Made by a program: the position numbers and the translations under genes. Positions 23,385-33,470 of a stretch of DNA of 64,000 nt are shown here, piece by piece. The notes under the pieces were generated by a model. That model saw nothing but the letters and a program-made list of their open reading frames with translations, made no database searches and was not told where the DNA came from. The stretch is from the NCBI RefSeq assembly GCF_033568475.1, contig NC_133122.1, positions 149,434,861-149,498,860 of the forward strand. Direction: 5' to 3'. Numbering within the stretch: the stretch's first letter is position 1; every line of letters begins with the position of its first letter. Origin of the DNA: Henckelia pumila. Taxonomy: Eukaryota; Streptophyta; Magnoliopsida; Lamiales; Gesneriaceae.

Positions 23385-23921
23385 CCCTCCGAATTTCATA
23401 ATTTTCACACCATTTGCATATTTCTCTCTCGGTTCTAAGCTGTTCTAGGTAGTTTCCAGCCTTCCTAGGCTTGGTCCGGAGGTTGGCCAGGCTCTCTGGG
23501 GTTGCGGCGGAGCGGTGCCCAAGTTCTGGGGCAGTCGTCATCAGCGGGCTGACGACGGACGCAGGTATAGCTTTGACTTCTTATAGTAAATAGGGAGTAT
23601 TCTATATAGTAGTTAAGGCTTTTAGAATAAGGTTATAATGCATGAGTATTTTTCATCGCAGTGCGGACTATAGGCTTGGACTTTAGAGCTGGTATAGCTT
23701 TCCTAGTAGAACTAAGGTACGTAAGTACAGACTGAGATAGCCAGCTGAATATGCATGTTTATGTGTTGCATTATTATCTGTCATCATATGCATGATTTAA
23801 TGTACATGATTTGTATGTGTGAGATCTCGGTTCAAAACAACTAATCTCGGATTTAAACAACAATTAAGTAAACAAGATCCAAGACTAAAGGCAATAAAAT
23901 ATTTTTTTTAAAAGGGGTGCC

Positions 23922-24090
23922 TCGCTCGATCGATAAGATCTAACCGATCGAGCGAGCAACAATACAAAAGTTACTGCCCGAAGAACACTAGCTCTGCTCG
24001 ATCGGTAAGATTCAACCGATCGAGCGGACCACCTTAAACCAAAGCAGAAACCTAGCAATTTGTCCATCGCTCGATCGGTGAGATTGATGC
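23922..24090 (-). repeat. Three ~32-bp palindromes near the 3' end of LTR D
   Basis: GCTCGATCGATAAGATC plus its partner ACCGATCGAGCGAGC (23922-23956), a second full palindrome (23998-24029), and a half palindrome (24068-24090), spaced about 70-75 bp. The same palindrome occurs three times at the same end of the solo LTR at 30241-32308. Confidence 0.85.
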
Positions 24091-25552
24091 AAATATACAG
24101 CAGAAGACTTGGTAAAACTCAAATCCAAAACATTCAAATCATAATCATGCATTACAATCGCAATCTCTCCAATTAATACATGAAGTTCTAGAGTTGATCA
24201 ACTGCTCCAAAGGATAGAACATGCGTCGGTTTTAGCTATTACAATCCGAATTCAAAACATAACAAGTTTGAATCACATGCAAAGACAACCTTCAATCCAA
24301 GGTCAAGTTCTAAACACGCTTCAAAACATAGACTAGATTAACATGCTGAATTCGACTTCTAAACCGAGTCTTACTTTTATCTCTCACTATTGATGCTAAT
24401 CAGGTCTTCGCTGACTCAATCCTGCCCCTCCTGTTTCCAAATACACATACAAAACAAAACAACAGTCGGATAACTCCGGTGAGAATGATATTCCCAGTAA
24501 AAGCAACATAACAAGTAATACAAGTAATATATATAAACAACATGCTTTCAAGACAACATAATAAAATCAAAACGAAATATATGCATGTCTTTAAAATAGG
24601 GATATCAAATTCTGATAAACAAGGGATTGCTGCTCTGTTTTTGGGATCTTAATGATAAGATCACGTAACAACTCACCGACTCTCCAATCGAGGTGGTGTC
24701 ACGTATCCCAATCCCCTAGACTTTGGTGCGACTATAAGGAGTATGCTGACACTAGGTGAACTTCTACAACCCAGGCCACTCGCAGTAAAGCCCCCAAAAT
24801 GTCTAAATAAAAAGGGTCGTTCTGCCCGCTGAAATCAAAGGTTTGGCTCAAGATGAATACATAAGTAGAACATAAAACATTAAGCCATATAACAAATGCT
24901 CAATCAACAACAAAATACAAGTTCCACATGCTAGAACAAGTATTGATGCAAGTATATGATTTTAAGGGAAAACTCAAGAACCAACTGTCTCGAGTATGCT
25001 ATCCCGCTAAACAATGACTGCTTGTACCTTTCAATGCAATAGCTCCAACTCTGGATAAGCTACAATAAAAGGTTATATCAGAAACTATACAACCTAACAA
25101 CAACAACGGCTCAAGGTAATCTCTTTACCGTTCTTCGTCCAACTCTTTGACGATCGAGAGCTGCTAACTCTGGGCTCGACAACTTCAAACGAATCTGTTC
25201 AAAGACAATAGATGATCAACAACGACGATCAAACCCAATGCCAAAGTTCTACAACTCAAAAAGCGGTTCAAAATCCCAAAACTCAAACCGACGGCATAAC
25301 AACTATTTTTAGGAAGCAAAAGCTATACTTGCATCCGTCGTCAGCCCGTTGTTGTCTCTTGCCTCAAAACTTAGGCACAGCTCCGCTACGACATCGGGAT
25401 CGCTCCGCTACTTCCGGATTCCCAATAGAATGCCTAGAACTTCCTAGATCTGACTAGAAAGGCTAAGAAACGAGAGAGAAAGGAGGAGAGAGGCGAGTTG
25501 AAATGAAGCCTCGGCTCCTATATTTATAGACAGAGAACGGAACGTACGTTCC

Positions 25553-25730
25553 TCCATCGTTGCGTCCGTTCGCCATCGTTGCGTCCGTCCGACGAACATT
25601 GCGTCCGATGTCCCATCATGTTCGTAAGCAATGACGTCATCTTGCTGACTTCACGGATGACTTCAGCTGACCAGAACGTTGCGTCCGTTCTACGAACGTT
25701 GCGCCCGTTCCACGAACTTTGCGTCCGTTC
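25553..25730 (-). repeat. Array of GAAC-GTTGCGTCC-GTTC dyads in LTR D
   Basis: About seven copies of a ~20-bp unit close to CGTTGCGTCCGTTCTACGAA at roughly 25555-25605 and 25675-25730, with a gap between the two clusters. In minus orientation the array lies just upstream of TCTATAAATATAGG. Confidence 0.8.
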
Positions 25731-25885
25731 TACCCAACCCTCTGGGCCATTTGTGATCATTCTGGGTCTATTTTCGGACTCCGTTAATCAATTAAGAATT
25801 TTTTTAATCATGTTTTAATTAATCTAAACATGATCACTTGATTAATATACTCATTAATTGTTAATTTCGGATACGGGTTACTATA

Positions 25886-26066
25886 ACTGACGTAGAGGAT
25901 GACGTAAGCCCTGGCCCTGATCGGAGCGTCCGATGCTGTCGACGGAGCGTTCGATCCCGATCGGAGCCTTCGATCTCCACTTCGGAGCGTCCGATTTTCT
26001 CTAGCCCAATTTCTTACTTTAGTTAATTATTCCTTTAATCACCTTACTGGGGTACGGATTACTACA
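25886..26066 (-). mobile_element. LTR piece E, 5' end only, minus orientation
   Basis: The right end GGATTACTACA is the inverse of TGTAGTAATCC, the start of this LTR type. Inside are four dyads of the form TCGGAGCGTCCGA (near 25920, 25941, 25960, 25984). It is cut after 181 bp by LTR D. The remainder was not found on the other side of D, where LTR C lies in the opposite orientation. Confidence 0.6.
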
Positions 26067-26129
26067 TTGATGTTGGACGATTTTGCACAATGGTCTGATA
26101 TCTTTTTGAGATATGATATATTATGATAC

Positions 26130-27707
26130 TGTTGCGTAATTTTGTGCCTGCAAATTCACGATGTCAAGTTTTAATATGTAGTTAGTAAAGTATCGTTCCC
26201 ACGAGGAGTAATATTAAAAAATATTAAGTACTTGTAACTAGAATAGTCTAAACTTTATCTATAAAATTAAATAAGAAAATTTTTGGTTTTCAAAACTAAA
26301 TTAATAACAAACTTCAACAAAGCACGTACACAATTTCATCTAAATATCAATGAGAGAATGATGGTCTAGAGGTTCTGATTTCACCTGATTTGAAAACAAC
26401 TACTCTTAATTAAATTATTTTCATGAATTACATTCAATTAATAGGCAAGAAAACTTAATTGTATTATTTCCCTCTCCCGAGCAACAAATAATATGTATCA
26501 ACTACGGTTCAATTCCAATATCCCTATTAAAAATCTAATCGTAGTGATATGTGTAAAATAATGTTCTTCCTAAGACTCCATTAAAGTTATACACTCTCCC
26601 GAGCTATATAAACAATTAACGGTGTAATTTCTATTGGTTCTATTCAAAATTCCCTCTCCCGAGCAACGATTTCGAATACATATAACAAATCAATTGGTGA
26701 TCAATTAATTGAAACAACAATCAAAACTGTGAAAAAAATAATTAATCTAGGAGAATTCAATAAAATAAAATTAAAAACTCGTAGAAGAGTCTACACCAGG
26801 ATTCATCGTCCCTTTAGACTAAGAAAATTTAGTTCATAATAAAAAATTGATAAAAACAAAACATGTTCAAAAATCTAAACATCAATTTAATAATCAGTTC
26901 GAAAGAAAGAAAACAAATCTGAATATTCGATACAGTGTCCGATCGATCGATCTTCGTCTTTGTTGCTTGATTCTCTTCACGTTCTTGCAAATTTCTCCTC
27001 TTCCAATCACTCACGCTTATTCTCTCTGAATTCTGAGTTGTTGCTGCGGCGGCTCCCTTTTTCCGTTCTTCTCAATCTCCTTTTTATATGTTGCTTGAAA
27101 AGCCCAAGATCAAGAACAGGGATCGAGTGTTTTGAGTTTCCAACACTCTGATGTTTTCCTATTTTAACAGATGCGCAGATGTTGGTGAACGGAGCAGATG
27201 CGTCAATTCAATTTCCAAACTTCCCCGCATATGCTTGAGATTGTATAGCATATGCACCTACTCATTTCTTGGATTTATGCCTTTTCCCGCATATGCGCTA
27301 CATTTTCCCGCATATGCGCTGCACTCTTCTTCATGTTTCTGCGTTTTTCCGCATATGCGCTACATTTTCCCGCAGATGCGCTACTGCAATTTTCCAGTTG
27401 CGCGTCATTTTTCAAAAAAATCATATCTCACAATCTAACCATTGGATTGAGCTGAAATTTTGATAGTAGCTTTAAAACATCCTAAATTCAATTTGAACAG
27501 TGGAGATCGGATTTAGATATCTCAAACATTCCCAGTAATTTTCTGAAGTTTGATGTCCATAATTCCTCTTTCCGCTTCTTCTCGGTACTTTAACCCCAAT
27601 CCTTGCATCTCACAAAAATAACAAGTAACACGCATAAAATCCACTCGATACATCACAAAAGTCAAGTAATATCATATATAAATTAAGTGCTAAATTGCAC
27701 TTATCCA
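26130..27707 (-). repeat. 3' LTR of the Gypsy-type element
   Basis: 1,578 bp, plus-strand ends TGTTGCG...TTATCCA. An array of CCCGCATATGCG motifs lies at about 27170-27390. In minus orientation it is upstream of a TATA-like CATATAAAAAGG near 27085. Confidence 0.88.
27170..27390 (-). repeat. Array of CGCATATGCG dyads in the 3' LTR
   Basis: Repeated CCGCATATGCGCTACATTTT-like units, clearest at 27286-27390 with four tandem copies. The core GCGCATATGCG is self-complementary; variants with CAGATGCG occur. The 5' LTR has the equivalent array at about 34510-34745. Confidence 0.82.
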
Positions 27708-27722
27708 ATTCCCCCAAACATA

Positions 27723-28890
27723 GAATTTTTCTAGTCCCGAAAAAAAAATAAAGAGCAATATAGTCGACCACCGAATTTTTACATTACAAGATTCAATACA
27801 CATATCCGCTAATTTTCTCAAGAGTTCTCGTGTGTGTGTGATTTTTCAATCTTGTCTAACCTCCTCGCTTTCGATACACTAATGCAACAAGTTTGTTTTA
27901 TAAATTAATCAATTCCGCTCTCTAGTTTCAAAACACTCTCTACCAAGTTCAACTTCTACTCACTAAGATCAAAAGGACTTTTTAAGGTATATCAAAATTT
28001 TTTCATAACACCACTGGATTTTGCACCCAGTTTTATTTTAGCCCCATAAATTATCCACAAACTTAGCTATAACTAAAGATAGGATTCGAATTTTAATCCC
28101 CTCGTCTATAGCTCGGATGGAGCATCAACCCTTATTTTGTCCGTAAACTTAGTCATGGATTGGTAATTAGAATTTCAATCCTTTTCCAGGCCCGGATAGA
28201 GTTGTTAAAAAAATTCTCTGTTGATTTTGCAATGTTTTAGGCTTTAGCTACTCATTAAAATTGCCTAAATCATTTCAAACTCGTATTAGTCTACCTCGAT
28301 TTCAAGTATAAATCACCAAAGTTAAGAATCAAATTCTTCAATCCACTCACAAATTCACAAAGCTTCTCTAATTACTAGAGTATCAACAATCAAGGCATTC
28401 GTGCATATAGGTGAGAACTAAAGATTAAATATAGCTAACACTGACCTTTCAGCACAAAAAATTATTTTCATCATCATAGGCCAACACATTTACAGCATCA
28501 TGCTAACTCAAACTAACTCATCAAAAAATTTCAAAATTTTTGAACACCCCTCACCCCCCAAACTTAAAATGTGTGTTTTCCTCAATGTACAAAAGTAAAA
28601 TAAAACCAAGGACACGTACCTTGAGTACTGAGCGTCAGTACTCGGCATCTTCTTAATCACTCAATGCTCTTCTTCAGGGGTAGCTCTTAAACTATCACCG
28701 CTTCACCTTTTTCACCTACACACCTCAAAATTATTATTGATCTCTAGTCTCTACATGAACAAAAAATAAAAATGAAAACAACTAAAAGAAAGTAAAAATA
28801 AAGCAAATAAAAAAAAACTAGCTTGGGTTGCCTCCCAAGAAGCGCTTAGTTTATAGTTCATAGCCCGACTATACTCTCAATCTAACCCGG
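27723..28890 (-). other. Non-coding internal region of the Gypsy-type element
   Basis: Lies between the protease and the 3' LTR, where reverse transcriptase and integrase would be. No such motifs (such as YVDD-like or DD35E blocks) were seen in any frame. C-rich strings such as CCCCTCACCCCCCAAAC near 28549 occur. Confidence 0.6.
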
Positions 28891-28899
28891 TTCCGCTTT

Positions 28900-29560
28900 G
28901 GTAGAGGATTTTTCCTTTTCCTTCACCCTCCAAACATACTCCACAATCTTCTTAAATTTTGCTTTCTTTCTCTTCTTCTTCTTTGGCACCTTCGAATCAT
29001 TTTCTCTTGGCAATTCTAATTTACTCTCTATTTCACTGCATTTCTCCATATTCTTTGCTTACTTGATCATGAACACCCTTTCCGTTTATGGATTTTTAGC
29101 CTCCTTGAACACATTAAAAATAACTTGTTCACCATCAACTCCCATCAAAAACTCACCTTTTTTTACATCAATCTTGACTTCAGCAGTAGCCAAGAAAGAT
29201 CTCCCCAAAATCAATGGCATATTTGCATCTTCCTCCATATCTAACACAACAAAATCCACAGGAAAAATAAATTTATCTATTTTTACCAGAACATTCTCAA
29301 TGATTCCACGCGGATATGTGACAGATCTATCAGCTAGCTACAATACGATCGTCGTGGGTTTCACCTCGCCAAGTCCTAAGCTCCTGAAAATAGACAAAGA
29401 CATCAAGTTAATGCTAGCTCCTAAATCACAAAGTGCTTTATTAAAATTAGAAGAACCAATAGTGCAAGGAATCATAAAACTTCCTGGATATTTTAATTTT
29501 TGTGGTAGTTTCTTTTGCAGGATAGCACTGCACTCCTCAGTCAGGTTCACTGTCTCGAAC
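28900..29560 (-). pseudogene. Retropepsin (aspartic protease) of the Gypsy-type element
   Basis: The minus-strand frame from 29550 carries CTIGSSNFNKALCDLGASIN. The D-L-G-A-S stands at the active site, where many plant Gypsy elements have D-L/T-G-A-S, followed by INLMSLSIF. A TAG at 29335-29337 interrupts the frame where a glutamine codon is expected (one C-to-T change from CAG). The same frame then continues with LADRSVTYPRGIIENVLVKI, FVVLDMEED and LILGRSFLATA, the flap and second half of the fold. A later stop follows near 29095. The protein would cut gag. It is formally inactive because of the stop, though only lightly decayed. Confidence 0.85.
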
Positions 29561-29859
29561 TTCTCGAACTTCTGCTTCCTCTACATCACTTCCTTCAAGA
29601 ATTTAGCATAATTCGGCATTTTCAACAAAGCATCGGCAAACGGAATATTGATGTGAATCTTTTTGAATATCTCTAAAAATTTCGAGAACTGCTCGTCCAA
29701 TGCCTTTTTCTTGAACCTCTACGGATATGGAAGTGGTGGCTTATACATCGGTTTGGGCTCAGGTTCACTTTGCTTCTCCTCAAACTCTTCCTCAACTTTC
29801 TTCTCTTCAACTACAACATTTTTAGTCCTATCAGATGTCTCACTCTCAAGTTTTCTTTC

Positions 29860-30235
29860 TTATGTACCTACTTGTTTTCCTTTCCGCAACTCTATATCCT
29901 TGCAATGTTCATAGGGATTCACTGTGATATTACTTGAGAACCGACCTCGATTATTATCTTTCAGTGCATTTTCCAGCTGTTTAATTTGAGTCTCCATGGA
30001 CTTCATCATAGCACCCATATTAATCACATGCGTCTCTAAACTATCAAGATGAGACTCAATTCTCGCCATCCTCTTACCAAATTCCTGAACAAAAGTACTA
30101 ACCACATCCTCCAAAGAAAGTTTCCCTTCTCCTTATTTGCATAAGAAAAATTTTCATTGTTACGCAATTCAGGATTATAAGAATTAGGAACAGGGTTACC
30201 TCGATAGCCTTCATAACCTCTTTGGTTGATGTACT
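29860..30235 (-). pseudogene. Gag of the Gypsy-type element, C-terminal part
   Basis: Downstream piece of the gag cut by the solo LTR. Right after the insertion point the minus strand reads EYINQRGYEGYRGNPVP. A frame change then leads to a segment (30114-29860) with FGKRMARIESHLDSLETH and METQIKQLEN, a coiled-coil-like stretch common before the protease in Athila-type gag. No classical CCHC knuckle is clear. Confidence 0.7.
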
Positions 30236-30240
30236 CAGCT

Positions 30241-32308
30241 TGTGGGGACCTCGGGTTGCTAATCTCATCTTAGGGTAATTAACGATTAATAAACAATTAA
30301 TCATGTATTTAAAAGAATACTCAAACCAAATAATTTTTTTTAAAAATATTGCACCTCACTCGATCGGTTAAATCCTACCGATCGAGCGAACTGGAAATCT
30401 CATTTCTCGGGTCTGAGCATATTTTGGTCTCGCTCGAGCGGTCAAATCCTACCGATCGAGCAAGCTCAAAACTTCAATTCTCTGTTTTGCATTTTTAAGG
30501 CCTCACTCGATCGGTTGAATCCTACCGATCAAGCGGCCTCTCTGCCCAGAAAAATCTGCAGAAACATGATACTATCAAGACTTGGAAATATAATCCAAAA
30601 CCAACTCAAACATGGTTGATAAAATCAGGAACATACAAATATACATATATGAAGTCTCAAGCATCAATCCATGCGATTATTACATCAAACGAATAGTAAC
30701 AAAGGCATTAAAACCATAAGCTACACAAAGTGTACTTCAAGTCATAATTCTTCTACAAGTTTGATGTTAGTCCAACTATCATACATCATCTAAAATCCGA
30801 GTCCTCACTTGCTAAATCTCGCTCCCGAGCTATCAATGTCGTCGTTGACTAGCTCATGCCCCCTCTGTTGACATGCACACATACAAAACAAAGCAACAGC
30901 TAGATAAACTCCGGTGAGAAATCATTCCCGGTATAATCGACATATATAAAGCGTTAAATAAATCATATCTACTCTATTCATAATCGACTCAACAATAGAG
31001 CAAATAACGCATATATCGATTAAGAATTGATTTATATAACATCGTTTGCCATCAAGATTCATAAACGATCTTGACATGGATATCCATCTATCGAAATCAT
31101 TTCGGATTCGAAAATAAGGTCATCCTCGGACCTCGGCATAGAATCAATTCAATATCATCTCATATCATAATCATAACGACTCAAATCAAAGATTCACTAC
31201 CTGAGATGGATCGACAACATCAAAGACAAATCAAAACATAAACAAGTATGTGGTTTTGGCGGGACAACTCAAGAACGTCATTCTCGAGTTTCAAAATCCT
31301 TGACTCGCGATGTCGTCATTATACCTTCGTATTTCTCGGTTCTGAATACTTCAAATCTGAAATATAACAATCAGAATATTCATATCAAACTTCATTCAAA
31401 AGTATCAATCCAAAATCTGCTCAAACTCATCAATATAACTTCAATACAATCACTTCAAACCTCAAGAAAACTCCTTCGGTTCAAAGTAGAACTTCTTGAA
31501 TTGATTGAGCTTGGAACTAATCTGAAATGTAACGATTATGGTCAAGAAACATTAGTATACAATCACAAGATCTTCAGCTAAATCTTAGGCTATCAAAACA
31601 GTCTCAAAACCTAAACCGGCGGCGTAGCGATTGAAAATCGGTAACCGACGAAATATCGAAACCATTTCCGATTTCGAATACAATTCATACGTATATCACA
31701 ACAGCAATAACCACTCATAAAACCATATAACAGCAGCTATAACCATCAAACACAAGCTGAAAATCAGGATTAAGTACAAGCAACATGAATTCTTCAACCC
31801 GGTTTCGATATCGGAATACATAAACGTCGAAGAACATATACATATCATCAATATCTGATATCTACCAACTTTCGAACTTCAAACCATGCCTAAAGAAGTA
31901 AAAACTTACACTAGATCGAAGCCCTCGTCGTAAGGATTCCAAAACACCTTTCGGAATCGAAATCGGACGATCGGATCAAAAGATATGGCGATTTGAAAAT
32001 CGAAAATCAAATGAAAAGAAAGGGTCTCGACTTCTCTGTTTCGAAATTCTGAATTTTCTTAGGAAAGTACACGTTTACATGCTGAGACATCAATTAAAAT
32101 CTGATAACTTCAAGCATAATTGCCATTTAGTCCCTCAATTCTTCAATATTTGCAATTTGGTCCCCGGCCCTTATTTTAATTCAATTTCAATCCTAAATAA
32201 TTTAAGAATATTAGAATTTAAATCAAAACTCTAAATATTCCCAAATTAAATATACTCGGATTAAAATTAAATAATCTCGGATTAAATTAAATAATCATGG
32301 GCCTTACA
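30241..32308 (-). mobile_element. Solo LTR, 2,068 bp, inserted in the Gypsy gag
   Basis: Plus-strand ends TGTGGGGACC...GGCCTTACA with a perfect 5-bp target-site duplication CAGCT (30236-30240 and 32309-32313). The gag reading frame resumes on the other side, which confirms the boundaries. There are no genes inside. In orientation with LTR D it is minus: D shares its left end and its palindromes and has the same length, but the right-hand (U3) parts differ. Orientation is inferred from D. Confidence 0.88.
30355..30540 (-). repeat. Three ~32-bp palindromes in the solo LTR
   Basis: ACTCGATCGGTTAAATCC with partner TACCGATCGAGCG (30357-30388), a second copy at about 30431-30463 and a third at about 30504-30535. 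Spacing is about 73 bp. The stems can pair over about 12 bp. Confidence 0.88.
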
Positions 32309-32313
32309 CAGCT

Positions 32314-33229
32314 TGTTCAGGAGGAATAGATTCCTCGATGGCGACCGACACACCTGCTGAATCTGCGACATTCACCTTGTTCAATGCAGCCACTTGCGTA
32401 GTCAAAGCAGATAACTGAGCCGATATAGAGGTGAGAGGATCCACTACATATACAGCTTTCTTGACTCCCATACGTTCAGAAGGCCATTGAAAACTATTGA
32501 TCATCATCTGTTCCAGCATGTCATAGTCCTGAATTGGATATTTAAAAAAATGGTTCTTCCAGCCGCAAAATCCACTGACATCCTTGTAGGCGTGTTCAAT
32601 CCATTGTATAAAAGCTCGATTTGCTCCCAATCTGCAAAATTGTGGTTAGGACAACGTCTCAATAAATCTTTGTACCTTTCCCATGCTTCATATAATTGCT
32701 CAGAATCCATCTGCTGGAAGGTAATAATTTCGATCTTCAACTGAGTGGATTTGGCAGGTGGAAAATATTTCGCAAGAAATTTGACTGCCATTTCCTCCCA
32801 CGTAGTTATGCTTCCCAACGGCAGTGATTTTAGCCAACTCCTAGCCTGGTCCCTGAGAGAAAATGGAAACAAACGTAAGCGTATAATATCCTCAAGAACT
32901 CCATTCTTTTTCACCGTGTCAGTAATTTCCAAGAAAGTCTGTAGGTGCAGATGAGGATCAGTTGTGGCGCTTCCGTTGAATTGGTTCTGCTGAACCATGT
33001 TGATCAATGCCGGCTTCAGCTCAAAATTGTTCGCATTGATAGTTTCTCGAGCAATTCCAGAATAGTGGGCCGGGATAGTAGGCCGGAAGTTGATCAATGC
33101 CGGCTTCAGCTCAAAATTGTTCGCATTGATAGTTTCTCGAGCAATTCCAGAATAGTGGGCCGGGATAGTAGGCCGGAAGTGATCTATGATAGGCACTAAG
33201 GGAGGTTGTTGTGCATTTTATTCAGCCAT
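32314..33229 (-). pseudogene. Gag of the Gypsy-type element, N-terminal and core part
   Basis: The likely original start is the ATG at 33229-33227, but a TAA follows at codon 4. The frame then stays open to about 32504. It shows the retrotransposon gag domain (Retrotrans_gag type): a TDPHLHLQTFLEITDT region, LRLFPFSLRDQARSWLKSLP, ITTWEEMAVKFLAKYFPP, and RRCPNHNFADWEQIELLYNGL. A frameshift, probably at the A7 run 32544-32550, moves the rest into another frame (32540-32314). The target-site duplication of the solo LTR ends it at 32313. An exact 90-bp duplication adds 30 residues near the N-terminus (33001-33180). Gag would form the particle shell. This copy is inactive. Confidence 0.85.
33001..33180 (-). 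repeat. Perfect 90-bp tandem duplication in gag
   Basis: 33001-33090 and 33091-33180 are identical by eye over all 90 bases. The unit is a multiple of three, so it repeats 30 residues in frame. Confidence 0.93.
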
Positions 33230-33446
33230 CTTATTTAATTCTTCTCTTCTTAATCTTCTCAAAGCTCTTGTAGTGCGTTCGATCTCCGGATCAAACAGTA
33301 AAGGATTAGCGTTTTTGAGATCTTCGAATACACTGCACGCAAGAAGAACTAAAAATCAATCAGTAACTAAAAAAAAAATAAAGAAAAACTCTAAATTAAA
33401 ATCTTGACTAATTGATAACAAGACTAAAACAAAATCTACAAATTAC

Positions 33447-33464
33447 TCCCCGGTAACCGCGCCA
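33447..33464 (-). other. Primer-binding site of the Gypsy-type element
   Basis: Minus-strand TGGCGCGGTTACCGGGGA, six bases from the 5' LTR end. It differs by two bases from the TGGCGCCGTTGCCGGGGA site known from Athila/Tat-like elements and complementary to tRNA-Asp. Confidence 0.75.
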
Positions 33465-33470
33465 AAAACT

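Larger units (their letters stand above)
23044..23817 (+). mobile_element. LTR piece C (family A type), 3'-truncated
   Basis: Starts TGTAGTAGCCCAATTC inside the Copia gag. In order it has AAGATTAAGTTA...AAACATG, an array of GTTCGGACCGTCCGAAC-like dyads (about 23215-23375), CCTATAAATAGG (near 23373-23384), and GGCAGTCGTCATCAGCGGGCTGACGAC (near 23530), itself a hairpin. The order agrees with LTRs A and A'. It stops at 23817 where LTR D begins in the opposite orientation. The preceding 5 bp is GAATC, but no matching right-hand copy was found. Confidence 0.7.
23818..25885 (-). mobile_element. LTR D, 2,068 bp, minus orientation
   Basis: The left end TGTGAGATCTCGGTTC matches TGTGGGGACCTCGGGTTG, the left end of the solo LTR at 30241-32308. 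The right end GGGTTACTATA corresponds to GGGCTACTACA of LTR A'. In minus orientation it has a dyad array (GAACGTTGCGTCCGTTC, about 25553-25730), TATA near 25515-25527, and a GTCCGTCGTCAGC block near 25341. Near its 3' end lie three ~32-bp palindromes with GCTCGATCGGT and ACCGATCGAGC halves. No matching target-site duplication was found (GTATG left, ACTGA right). That may mean deletion at one end or joining by recombination. Confidence 0.65.

Noticed and set aside
27286-27390. CRISPR-like spacing of repeats
   Set aside because: The units are contiguous dyads in an LTR of a plant genome, with no unique spacers.
28898-29611. 237-codon plus-strand open frame
   Set aside because: It is the antisense of the Gypsy-type protease region, which has clear retropepsin motifs on the minus strand.
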